In this document: positions 31,255 to 42,260 of the stretch, in pieces | How the letters are laid out: every line of letters begins with the position of its first letter | How positions within the stretch are numbered: the first letter of the stretch is position 1 | From: Strobilurus pachycystidiatus | Lineage: Eukaryota; Basidiomycota; Agaricomycetes; Agaricales; Physalacriaceae | NCBI GenBank assembly: GCA_019915135.1 | Contig: JAHLMK010000011.1 | Span: 186,001-250,000 of the forward strand | Direction: 5' to 3' | DNA length: 64,000 nt | Position numbers and translations under genes: made by a program | Notes under the pieces: model-generated | Told to the model about the DNA's origin: nothing | What the model saw: the letters and a program-made list of their open reading frames with translations, nothing else | The model's database searches: none

Positions 31255-34200
31255 ATGGCCGCCGTCGTCAGCGGCAGACCGCATTTGGGGACCATCGAAG
31301 AGTGCGCTTCACCGTTGTTTCTGATATTTTACGGTCCCAACGCCACCCAAACAGGTCTGGTTTGTCAGACACGCACCTATCTTCGAGCCATGGATCACCT
31401 TCAACGGACCACTCGCCAGCGGACGAGGATTCCGACGAGGAAGAATTCGTGTACCCAGGCGCCACGGAGCCGGAACAGCCCGCTAGTCACACGTCTTCCC
31501 CGCCAGTGGCCAGCCCGACGCCCGCCCAGCTCGAGTCTTTGTACGCAGCAGCGTCCTCCGGTGACCTTCGCCTCCTCAAAAGGCTATTCGCCACTGCACT
31601 CGAGTCGGGAGGCGTGGAATCATTCGGCCTGGCCAATGCCGCCTCTACCCGAACGGGCCTGACCGCCCTTCACGCAGCTGCCAGCAGAGGATATCTCGGC
31701 ATTGTCACTTGGCGTCAGTACCCCTCGATTCCTCTATGATACGCCTGCTGACGCGCGTGATTCTCCCAGTGGTCCAGCATTGTGGCGCTATGGCCGACCT
31801 CGAGGACAAGGAGGGCGAGGTCAGTCCCTTCACGCATTTCCATCGCCCTTTTCATGACCTTCCGCAGACAGCTCTGCACAAGGCAGCTCTCAACGGGCAT
31901 CTTCCTGTCATTCTTTATCTGCTTCCGGATAGAGCAGACGTTCACACTAAAGATGCTGATGGATGGACTGCCCTGCACAACGCATGTTCAAAGGTATGGT
32001 CCGCGTCTTCGGAATACCCTTCGTGCTCATATCTCTTTGCAGGGCTACCTAGACATTGTGCGATGTATATGTGAACAAGGAGGTGCAGATGCCGACCATG
32101 ATGGCATTCGAGGGGTCGATTCGCAGAGCAAAGGCGGATGGACGCCGCTTAGTGAGTACTCACGGTTCAAACTACTTTCGCGCTAAGTTTGCTTTAGTGA
32201 ATGCGGCTTCCAAGGGACATCTTCCTGTTGTCCTGTACCTCTTGACGAAGCAGTCCGCCAATCCCCTCATCAGGAACAACTGGGGCGAGACCGCATATGA
32301 TATAGCAGCAGCAGTATTCGAAGTCTGGATATGCGAGGTGCGCTACTTGTGACACCTGTCTCTTCACCATTTAAGACCTCCTTAGGTACTTCAAAAAGCC
32401 GAAATGGAACGATGGGGCAATGCAACATCTTACGACACGCTCGCTGTTCACACAACTGTCCCACTCATATTATACGAGAATCAGCGCTTAGACACGCGTC
32501 TTAAGACGCTGGCCATGTCTGGTGGAAGGCCCAAGTTCTCTGCTTCGGGTCTAGGCAGGCGTGGTCGTCGGGCACCTTTCGAGCTGAGGATGCCCAGTTC
32601 GGATGTCGGCGGGAGTGAGATACCTGCCTGGCGGAGCGATGTACATCTTCCCCTGCGGAATAGTCCATGGAATCTACCCCTTCCGAGAGCCGACGACCGA
32701 CACGCTTTAGATGGAGCGGAAAGAAGTCATTTCTGGCTGTACGCAATATATCAACCTGATCCTATTTTCACACTCTCATACTTTCCTGGTAGATCGGATT
32801 GGACCCTCGACGTCACCCATCCTGGCGTAGATGCGGAGGAGGGATGGCAATACGCCCATCATTTCAATGACTCTGATGATCAATGGACAGCAGACAAGCC
32901 ACCTCAGCTCGAGCGCCAATTAACGGGCAGTGCGGGCTCGGTTCTCACGGGAACGTCTCGGAGATCCTCCGTATCGTCATCATCCTCTCGACCACCACAA
33001 ACTTGGGTTCGCCGACGAAGGTGGGTACGTGTTATGCGCCGCCGCCTCGACATACCTCCTCTTCCTTTCCTCCAACCTGACGGTCGAATGTACCACATGG
33101 ACGGCGAAGGCAATTTCATACCTTATTCGGATGAGACACACAGTGACTTTGGGGATGGAGAGGGCCAGGAGATGGCGCCTATGCATTCCAATTTTCCGTC
33201 TACACAGGATTATGTGGGCCGTGCGAGATATCTTGTGGGAATGCAGTCTCGTGACGCGGACCCGTCTACCATGTCTGCTGTCGACAGTCGTCGAGCGATT
33301 GCTAAACTAGAGAGAGCGACGACGGAATTGCAGCAGGGAATCCAGAGTTCGTGTTGTACCGACTTTCTTGAGGTCTTATCTCTGACAGCCACCTAGATGA
33401 CGAGGATGCTGATCGCAAGAGGCAAGCGGAAGTGCTGTACAATGCGTACAGTAGGGAGTTGGAGCGCAGAAGAGCTGCTGCCGGAACACATGGTTTCTTG
33501 ATTGGGGGAGACGGTGAGTGCTGTAATCATTTTTTGGGTCACGGAGTTGACTCAAATCATATAAGATGAGGATGTCGAGGATGACGAAGACGATGACTCA
33601 GATGAAGAATTTCATTACCCAGGCTCTCCCGCCATGGACGCTATGCGATCTCCGTCGAGAAACTCAAACTCGGTGACCGATTATTTCAGTCGGCCCAGTG
33701 GCTCTTCGCGTTTGCCGCCCGATCTTACGCCCCAACTATCCCAGGCACCAGACTTCAGAGTCCCCACCCATGAAGCACCACAGAAAGTCGCTCGTTGGAC
33801 CTCACCAAGCCCGCATCAACTACACCGTTGGGAGAAGGACGAGGATGTCTCGCAATGTAGAGATTGTCAGCGTAGGTTCACATTCCTCAACCGCCGAGTG
33901 AGTCTCCTCCATCGTGTCCGCGGCGTCGTAGCTGACGTTATTTCGATAGCATGTAAGTGACTCTATTCCCAAAGGTTGACTGTATACAAACTATGGTTCC
34001 AGCACTGTCGCCGTTGTGGACGCATATTCTGTGACCGATGCTCTTCATATCGCGTCTTGCTTGATCCTTCGGACATCGTCCAGGATGCAAGCTTTCCAGA
34101 ACTGAATGTGAGCTCGAGCTCACAACGCGTGTGCCAATCCTGCCACGAGGAGGTCAACGGGAACGTCCCAAGCGCACTGGGTGGAGTGAGGGCCACATCA

Positions 34201-34733
34201 ATGGAGCGCGTTTTCGTGGATCAAGGGCATCTCACGATCCCTGGCCATTTAACGAGAAACCAGTCTAGTTCGCAACTGAGTGACCTTGCGGAGTAAGTCC
34301 GCGAACATTGGTTTATTGCCACTACTGACCCATGTATATCAGATGTCCTGTCTGTAGCCGAAATCTCGACGCTCTGGGATCGCCAGCTGACCAGGAGGCG
34401 CATGTCAAGAGCTGTCTGGAAGGCGGTGGAACTACTCCTCAGACCGCGAAGTATCTAGTGTACTCGCTTCCGGCGGAGAGTGTGCTCATCGGTATTGAAT
34501 GCGTAATTTGCCTGGAAGAATTCGTCAAAGGTGAATTCTCCGACAGTGAAGTCCTTGTGCCTTTGACTTACGACATATACAGGCTCCATGGTCGCACGTC
34601 TGAGTTGCCTGTGCAGTTTCCACAACAGTAAGCGAACCTCTTGTCCTTTTCCGTCAAACTGACACCCCCGCCCCCAGCATGTCTCTCATCGTGGCTACAA
34701 CGCGGAAAGAGCTGTCCCGTCCATGCTCGTTGA
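31255..34733 (+). CDS. ankyrin-DysF-FYVE-RING protein, probable endosomal E3 ubiquitin ligase
   Basis: Multidomain protein. Exon 1 (MAAVVSGRPHLGTIEE) joins a Ser/Asp-rich segment. Ankyrin repeats follow: TGLTALHAAASRGYLGIV, GETALHKAALNGHLPVILYL, GWTALHNACSKGYLDIVRC, GWTPLMNAASKGHLPVVLYL and NWGETAYDIA. A dysferlin-type domain has SDWTLDVTHPGVDAEEGWQY and TWVRRRRWVRVMRRRLDIP. An FYVE finger has WEKDEDVSQCRDCQRRF, HCRRCGRIFCDRCSSYRV and QRVCQSCHEEV, the WxxD, R-x-HCRxCG and RVC signatures for phosphatidylinositol-3-phosphate. The C-terminal RING has CVICLEEFVKG, then SCLCSFHNTCLSSWLQRG and CPVH, ending at the TGA 34731. The FYVE plus RING pair recalls yeast Pib1 (endosome/vacuole ubiquitin ligase). 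Ligase activity and location are inferred from the domains. About 12 introns. Confidence 0.88.
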
Positions 34734-34797
34734 ATACTCGCGACTGCTATTATACGACACTTTACGACTACATATGCTATATAATGATACAAATGGA

Positions 34798-35739
34798 TTA
34801 GTGCTCACTCTCTCGCGGTTCGTAGAAAGTGTTATAGTGGAACCTGCTGGCGTCAACCCGGATGAGATCGTAGTAGTCTACTTCGTCAGGTTCCACAAAG
34901 TTGGGGCCGTCTTTGCCTGCATTGTCCTCGTCGTCAAACCAGGTGGCGGGATCGTCGTCGTCCGAGTCTCCCTCGTCGGAGTCATCTTCAAGATCTGAGT
35001 CGGAGGTTTTATGGTTCCTGCCGCATTATCAGTACATGCATAAGGTGAAGACGAGGAACCGCAGCCTACATGAAGGCCCATATCCGTGCATCTCTCTCTT
35101 CTTTGGTCAACTGGCCGTATGTGATGTCGTTCAACCGCGCCTGTTTCTCGTCGTGCCGCTGACGACGGCGCATCTCAATCGCGGTCTGTTGCTCCTCGAT
35201 CGCAATGGCTTCCGCCATGCTCATCGTTGCGACGTGGGTTGTTCCAGGTTGCGGCCCCTTGACTAGAGGTCAGCTATGCGTGGGCGGGGTGGATCAACGG
35301 TACGCACGTAAGCCCGGGCTAGAACCCGCGCTTTCGTATCCAATGTTCGGCTTGGCGCAGGGTCCGGGCTGTCGTCGTCGACGTCCATGTCCTCCTCGTC
35401 CTTGATCCGAGTGCTTCGCAAGCCTGCGTTGATGTTGTCGACGCCTTCGGTTTCGGTTAACTGACCCTCGATCGCCTGCTGCTCTAGCAAAATCTTGGTG
35501 ATATACGCGGATGTTGATGCACCACTAGAGGCTGCATGAATACGGCGAAGGGTGGCCAAGCGGAAGACATACGGAGCAGCGAGGAACTGTTTGTTCTGAT
35601 AGTGCCGATCGTGCAGTTCGCGTATTGACATCTCTGACACCGCCTTTGTCTTTGCCTTGGGTGTGGCGAGGAAGCCATGCGGGATAGCACGCCTAGCTCT
35701 GCTTGTGGGTGATAGCGGGGACTTTGGCGGGGAAGACAT
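34798..35739 (-). CDS. CCD97-like (DUF2052-type) acidic protein
   Basis: Probably the fungal counterpart of coiled-coil domain protein 97, a spliceosome-associated factor in animals; assignment is from overall pattern. The start ATG at 35739 gives MSSPPKSPLSPTSRARRAIP, then MSIRELHDRHYQNKQFLAAP, TSAYITKILLEQQAIEGQL and GVDNINAGLRSTRIKDEEDM. After introns the middle is helical and charged (QTAIEMRRRQRHDEKQARLN, YGQLTKEERDARIWAFM), and the C-terminus is very acidic (SDSDLEDDSDEGDSDDDDPA, TWFDDEDN), finishing VEPDEVDYYDLIRV and a stop at 34798. It is convergent with the FYVE-RING gene, with 64 bp between stops. Good evidence for a gene; function only tentative. Confidence 0.65.
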
Positions 35740-35858
35740 GTTGGGGGTTTGGACAAGAAAGATGTAGAGCTTCGATCTTATATACTCAAAATGGAACATG
35801 CCTTTTCAGGCCAACTATGGATTTACACTTTGTACAAACATGCGGCACAGCTACAAGC

Positions 35859-37000
35859 CTAACTGAACATATCATTGTACTAGGAGGGTTATATTATTAT
35901 CAGCATTGTGTGAGAGGGAACGAAGCGTGGGACTCACCGGACCAGGAGGCATGAATTCATCATTGTCGGGATCCATTCCAGGCCTGGGGCGGCCACCTAA
36001 ACCACCTCTGCCGGGAAATGCTGGGATGCCACCCACACCAGGCCCAATCGGGTCGAATCTAGCACCAGGCGGTGCGCCCATGGGAGGCAGGAAGCCATCT
36101 GGACTCCAAGGCCCCCGCACTCCGGAGGTGGCATTTCCCCCTCGCATCCCGAAAATGGGGTGGTTTGGGCCAACAAACATACCGTCGTCATCGCCGCCAG
36201 GAAACACGGACGGAGGATTGAAGGGGTTTCTTGGAAATGGATCGAGATCTCTGCGTCCAATCTCAAGAGGGTTTCGTGGCGGCAGCTGAGAGGGAGCACG
36301 CATCGGAAACTCGTCGTCATTTGGCCGGTATCGTGGAATGCGAGGCTGTGCAGACTCAGGCTGCGTCGAGAAACTGGGCGCAGGTGCTTGGCTGGTAGAT
36401 GTCACAGGAATATCTTCTGCTTCTGCATAGCCCTCCTTGCGCAGCCCAGGAATGAGAGGCTGCACGATCTTGAGTCTGAACTGGGAAACAAGATCTGTGA
36501 CGCGGTTTGACGAGATGAAGCCATGAATCAGAGGCTGCGCTCCCGAGGCACTCAAATCATAGGGATAGAATGATGGCGAGACAAAGTCATTGGTGACAAT
36601 GTCAAGGGAAGTGGTTTTGTTATTCTTCAGATGGAAATATGAATGAACGGCTGTGATGAGAGACACAGATGCTTACCTCAACAGCAATGGCATTGAAGAT
36701 GGTGCGATCTCCAAGCTTGGAGGTCTTTACGACAAACTCAAGACTGCTCTGGTCGTGTTTATAGCGAAAAGTGAAATTGCTCTGGCCAAAGCGGTCCCAG
36801 ACATCAGGCAGTACATTGTTTGGATACGACTGGGTGGTTTTCTCATCGTCTACACCGACGAGCCGGAAAGCCAAGGCAGACAGGACGGTATGTAACAGGA
36901 CAGCGAGGCCAGCCTGAGAAGAGGGCAGTGCCTGCTTGGACGGAGGCAGTAAGGTAGGTAGCAGCGAAATCAGAGCAGCTGGGTCAAGAATGTTGGCCAT
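35859..37000 (-). CDS. PI31: proteasome regulator PI31 (PSMF1 family)
   Basis: Binds the 20S core; inhibitor in vitro and proteasome transport/assembly factor in cells. From ATG 37000, MANILDPAALISLLPTLLPP opens the N-terminal FP domain, which includes VLLHTVLSALAFRLVGVDDE, LPDVWDRFGQSNFTFRYKHD and QSSLEFVVKTSKLGDRTIFN. After an intron near 36620-36675 it continues LDIVTNDFVSPSFYPYDLS and FRLKIVQPLIPGLRKEGY. The disordered Pro/Gly-rich C-terminal half has PRNPLEIGRRDLDPFPRN, DDGMFVGPNHPIFGMRGG and GARFDPIGPGVGGIP, and ends FMPPGP plus YNDMFS after a last intron, with TAG at 35859. These tail motifs are diagnostic for PI31. It is divergent from PRP5, 116 bp apart. Confidence 0.9.
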
Positions 37001-37116
37001 GATGGTGATAGACCAAGATAGAGATAACTTACAAACTGCAGACGTAACCCGAATTTGACGACCATGCCAAGCACCCGTAAACATTCAGCACCCCTTCCAC
37101 TTTTACCACCACCACC
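37001..37116. promoter_or_regulatory. 116-bp shared divergent promoter PI31 / PRP5
   Basis: Lies between the two start codons. TTTACCACC at 37102-37110 is the complement of GGTGGTAAA, one base off the yeast proteasome-associated element, but it merges with a repeated ACC leader before the PRP5 ATG, so chance is likely. No ACGCGT is present here, unlike in the other two proteasome promoters. Confidence 0.4.
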
Positions 37117-40100
37117 ATGGCCCGAAGGGACCGGTCCTACTCGCCGGACACGTCCAATAAACGGGTAAGGTCTCACCGTTCACCGCGGTCTCCGTCGCCG
37201 ACCAGGCGCCATCAAAGGGCCAGTAACAGATCCGACGACAAGGACGGAGGCTGGGACGTCAGAGACAGAGACAGGGCCCGCGAGAGAGACCGCGAGCGCC
37301 ATCGGGAGGAGCGCTATCGTGAGGAGAGGAGGCGCGACCATGCTCGAGACGACAGACGGGACAACCGCCCCGACCGCAGACGTTCCCGGTCGCGCGAACG
37401 AGAACGCGACCGGCCCTCCGCAGTCTCATCCTCGAAACCAGCGCCCGAGGCGGGCGGCACCACTCCACCCGTAGAGGACGAGAAAGTCAAGGCTAGGCGC
37501 GACAAACTTGAGGCATGGCGCAAAGAACGAGATGCTAAAAAGGCGCTCGGAGAGGCCAAGGCCAAAGCCATGGCGCTCGCAGGCAAGTCCGCACCACCAG
37601 GTATGTACTCTTCATCCATGCCTGCCATTCATGATTTCACATCACTTGATTCTACGCCTTACAGCTTCCTCTGAACCCGCCAAGCCGCTCAAGCGCACCG
37701 CTATCAATGGGCTCGGCCTCAAGGCACTACCCGTCAAGCCTGATCTCTCCAAGCCGAACAAGGCTGCCGCATCCTTGGATGACTCTGTGGAGACGAAGCG
37801 TACTTTGGAAACGTTGGGTGATATGCCGGCTATCGACATGTCCATGGGTGATGGAGAAGCGACTGTGGGAGACCTTGAGGTTGATGACGATGACGAGGAA
37901 GCCAACCGTCTGGACGAGGACCTCAAGTCCAAGGCTGCTGATGCCATGGATGTCGTTGAAGAAGACGACGTTGATCCCTTAGACGCATTCATGAGTGGAG
38001 TGAAGGAGGAGGTCACCAAGGTCAACTTGCTGGATTTGGAGAAAATGGCTGGCGGTGTCAATGGTGGCGCCAAATCTCGGATACGCCTGGATGAGGGTGT
38101 CGAAGAGGATGGGGAAGACATGGCGGAGGGTGCGGTCGACGAGCTCGATACGACGGACCTCAATCCCGAGGATATCCTGGCGCTAGCTGCAAAAAAGGCC
38201 AAGAAGAAGGAAATAGCCACTGTTGACCACTCGAAGGTCAAATACGAGCCTTTCCGAAAGGAATTCTACGTCCCACCGCCCGATATTGCTGCCATGACCG
38301 ATGAGGAGGCCGAACTTTTGCGTCTAGAATTGGACAGTATCAAAATTAGAGGCTTAGACTGCCCTCGACCGGTGACAAAGTGGAGTCATTACGGTCTGCC
38401 TGCGAATTGGTGAGTCTCAGCCAACGCTCTCCTCAGGTTCAAGGTTATGTTAATCATCCTTAGCCTCGACGTAATCAAGCGGTTGAATTACACGGCGCCG
38501 ACATCCATTCAAGCGCAAGCTATCCCCGCCATCATGTCTGGCAGAGATGTTATCGGTGTCGCGAAGACAGGTTCTGGCAAAACCATCGCCTTCCTACTAC
38601 CCCTCTTTCGGCATATCAAGGACCAGCGTCCACTCGAACAGATGGAAGGTCCTATCGCCATTGTCATGACGCCGACGCGCGAACTTGCGGTGCAGATCCA
38701 CAGAGAGTGCCGGCCATTCCTAAAAGTCATGGGTCTCCGCGTAAGTAGGACACCCCATCGCGTGAACAAGCTACTAATTTTCTGATAGGCTGTTTGTGCA
38801 TATGGCGGCTCGCCTATCAAAGACCAGATTGCTGAGCTGAAGAAGGGCGCTGAGATCATCGTCTGCACCCCAGGACGTATGATTGATCTTCTCACAGCCA
38901 ACTCCGGTCGTGTCACCAACTTGAAGCGGGTCACGTACGTTGTCTTGGACGAGGCAGACCGTATGTTTGACATGGGTTTTGAACCCCAGGTTATGAAGAT
39001 CATCAACAACATTCGACCCGACCGCCAGACTGTTCTTTTCTCTGCGACCTTCCCGAAGCAGATGGACTCTTTGGCCCGGAAGATTTTGAAGAAGCCATTG
39101 GAAATCACTGTGGGTGGACGATCGGTCGTGGCGGCGGAGATTGAGCAGATTGTAGAAGTTCGTGCGGAGGATACCAAGTTCATGCGTCTTCTCGAGATTC
39201 TCGGGCAGATGTACAACGAGGACCCGGAATGCCGCACCTTGGTCTTTGTGGATCGTCAAGAGGCTGCCGATAATCTGCTTCGCGAGCTTATACGAAAGGG
39301 ATATCTCTGCATGTCTCTGCATGGCGGGAAGGATCAGGTTGATCGCGATTCGACGATTGCCGACTTCAAGTCTGGCGTCGTTCCTATCGTGATTGCGACG
39401 TCGGTGGCTGCGAGAGGTTTGGATGTCAAGCAGCTGAAGCTTGTCATCAACTACGATGCGCCGAATCACATGGAGGACTATGTTCATCGTGCTGGGCGGA
39501 CGGGCCGTGCTGGTAATAAGGGTACTTGCGTAACCTTTGTCACGCCAGAGCAAGACAGGTACTCTGTGGATATCTACAGAGCGTTGAAGGCCAGTCAGGC
39601 CACCGTACCAGCAGATCTGGAAGAGTTGGCTAACGGTGCGTTCAACTCTATCAATTATCTCTGCGAACGGCATGCTGAAATCTTTTACTCAGGATTCCTC
39701 GATAAACTGAAGACCGGCAAGGCGCAGGCTGTTCACAGTTCGGGCTTCGGTGGAAAGGGTCTTGACCGTTTGGATAAGGAACGCGATGCCAAAGAGAAAG
39801 CAGAACGGAAGGCGTATGGTGAACCTGGAGAAGAGGAAAAGACGACGAACTCCGAAGAAGCGGCTACGGCGAAGGCGACAGCTACCAGCGGTGATGACAT
39901 GACTTTCGGCACCTTCAAGGTCGAGATCAAGCGTGGCCCGGCGCCGGATTCCTCCAAAGGTATCCTCGGTGTCGGTCCTGCCGTCACTGCTGCTCGTCGC
40001 TTGGCCCATGCCAAGGAAGAAGAGCGTCTCACAGCGCAGATGCGGACCGCCGAAGAAGCAGCAGAACGCGCTGGCAAGGACACGCCTGCTGGCAAACAAG

Positions 40101-40650
40101 CTCTGAGCGTCGTCGCCAAGATCAACGCCCAAATCCGTGCCGCGCGTTTGGTATTGCAGAGTCAGATCCAACATGAGGAGAGTGGTGCATCGAAGAAACC
40201 ACCGCCGACAACCAATACTGACTCCTCAGAGTTTCACGCTATCATTCCCATCAACGATTATCCGCAGAAGGCGCGTTGGAAAGTCACGAACAAGGAGACG
40301 ATGGTGCAGCTCATCGATATGACCGGTGCCTCTGTCACCAACAAAGGTGCGTCCTTTCTTTGCATGATGGTAGAGCGGCTTCTGAACCCTTGCGCGCAGG
40401 TATCTACTACGAGACGGGCAAGGAGGCGCCGCTCGAAGGGCCACCCAAGTTGCATCTCCTTGTCGAGTCGAATGAGGAATACAAGGTATGTTTCTCCTTT
40501 CTATCCAGCAGGGACATAGCTGATAACGAGTCACAGGTCGAGCAAGCTGTCAGAGAAATCAAGAGGCTGCTTATCGAGGCCTCTGCTGCTGCATTACAAG
40601 CTGAGATGCGTAACCCTTCAGCTCCATCCGGGCGCTATAGCGTCCTTTAA
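37117..40650 (+). CDS. PRP5: DEAD-box RNA helicase Prp5 (pre-mRNA splicing)
   Basis: ATP-dependent helicase that remodels U2 snRNP and proofreads branch-site pairing during prespliceosome formation. From ATG 37117 there is a long RS/RE/RD-rich N-terminal region, then acidic segments. The family's regulatory stretch appears as [20 protein letters not shown] and [20 protein letters not shown]. The helicase core shows the Q motif region [20 protein letters not shown], motif [17 protein letters not shown], motif Ia [21 protein letters not shown], motif [18 protein letters not shown], motif [38 protein letters not shown] and motif [14 protein letters not shown]. The C-terminal domain includes [20 protein letters not shown] and ends [11 protein letters not shown]. 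Short introns occur near 37601, 38410, 38741, 39634, 40348 and 40485. Confidence 0.94.
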
Positions 40651-42260
40651 TTGTAACATATCTTCTTGGGCGTGCGCTGCTCTATGTAATGCGTCGTGGT
40701 ATTCTTCATATACTCGAACTTGCTTTCTACTTCTCCTTTGACTCCCGCGCGCCTCAATCTTCTTAGCTCGCGAGCTCTGTGCTTTCGCCCTTCCATAGCT
40801 CTACACCAGTCAGCTAGTTGATAATAGCTACTAGTAAACGGCTACCGCTAACAAGCCAATTGCAAACCCTTGTGCATCAACGGGACAGGTACTTTTACTA
40901 CGACTCAGAGTGGCGTTTCGGGATGGGGCGAATCTTGTCCTGGTGATCCAAGGGAATTCGTACTCATGTCAGCTCTCATCTATCTATCCATGACTTTCCG
41001 CCCTTTCAACCTGGACGATCCAAGTGTCAGCTTTGATATCGATCGAGTCTGCCTGAGACTCAGAGAGACTAACCATCATGATGGTTCATCGACCTTGACT
41101 GGGTTCTTGTCCAAACTTTTGTAGTGACTTATCTCGGTGATAGACGGTTCCCCAGATTCAGAGACCACCTTTCTTGACGCGAAGCCACGGCGTGTTCCCG
41201 ACGAATCTGGCCGAATCTGATTTGGACTGAAGCTGGCGTGATATCGATGTGGAAACGTAGTATTTTGACGTCTGGATGATCCCCCACAGCATGATTAGGC
41301 TCTGTTGTGAGCGGCGGTGCTGAATTATCATGATACGGTAATATTACCTGGGAAGTGTGGTACACTGAGGAAACGACGGTACGGATAGATCAGTATCGCA
41401 TGGGGAAGCAGCGCTATTCGCCACAACGATAGTACCCTGCGAACGATGGTACACTGATAGCGGAGCCATTCTATGGCTTTGCTGAGAGAGATCTTCTGAA
41501 ACAGAAGATACTTGGAAACGGCACTTTACTCTGTAGGTGTACTTGAGGCTATGAACACATTCACGTATATGGAACCAGTTACTAAACGAGGCACATCTGT
41601 TGAACCAGTCTCAAACCTGAGGAAGACACGAAATAGCTCACCTGAACGAGCGACTCTTCACTGGGCAGCAAGCAACTTCCCTGTCTATATAAAGTCTATG
41701 TTGAAAGCCTCGGATTACCGTGACCTGTGAGTGATCACTGCGCTAGCGCTTCTGAAACAAAAGTTATCCAGAAGCGACTTTTTCTTGCTTACTGCTCGAG
41801 CTCTTGAGGCCACACGATTGACAAGCTATCTCGTACCTATCCATGCAACGTTTCCCCAGAACCCACCGAGAACACGTCCAAATATTAGGTGGAAACGCAG
41901 GTACTGTGTCTCCCGGTAAAGGAAGGGCCGACCCCACCTCGACACCAGTTTTCCACACACTCACGGCATCCACATATTCAACGTCGAACGACTCATACAG
42001 TATCTTGGAGCTTCAACAGGTCGGTTCGGAGCCGGGAGCACAGCGCGGTTTGTGGGGCTCCGAGTCTGCCACTCCTTCTCAATCTCTGCATATTATCCCG
42101 AAGACAGTCAGAAATCTAATGCTGCGCGTTGAAAGAAGGTTCGCTGGCGCGTCGTGAAGACGATACACGCGTGTGTCTCAATTTGAATCGTTAGCTATGT
42201 ATCAAAATGGTATTCAATTGTACTGTATCTGTATATCCGACCTGTACTGAGCATCTAAGA
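40651..42260. other. 1.6-kb gene-poor stretch with short repeats
   Basis: Follows PRP5. Several 70-105-codon frames exist (for example 41843-42157 plus) but none shows a recognisable family or convincing splice structure. GGTACACTGA occurs twice (about 41357 and 41450). A segment at 41024-41057 matches one at 52153-52180. This looks like decayed or intergenic DNA at the border of the accessory region. Confidence 0.4.
41024..41057 (+). repeat. dispersed repeat copy 1 (partner at 52153-52180)
   Basis: The segment GTGTCAGCTTTGAT...ATCGAGTCTGCCTGAG matches 52153-52180 with one substitution near each end and a 6-bp insertion. The two copies are 11 kb apart, both in gene-poor DNA and in the same orientation. 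It may be a remnant of a dispersed element. Confidence 0.4.
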
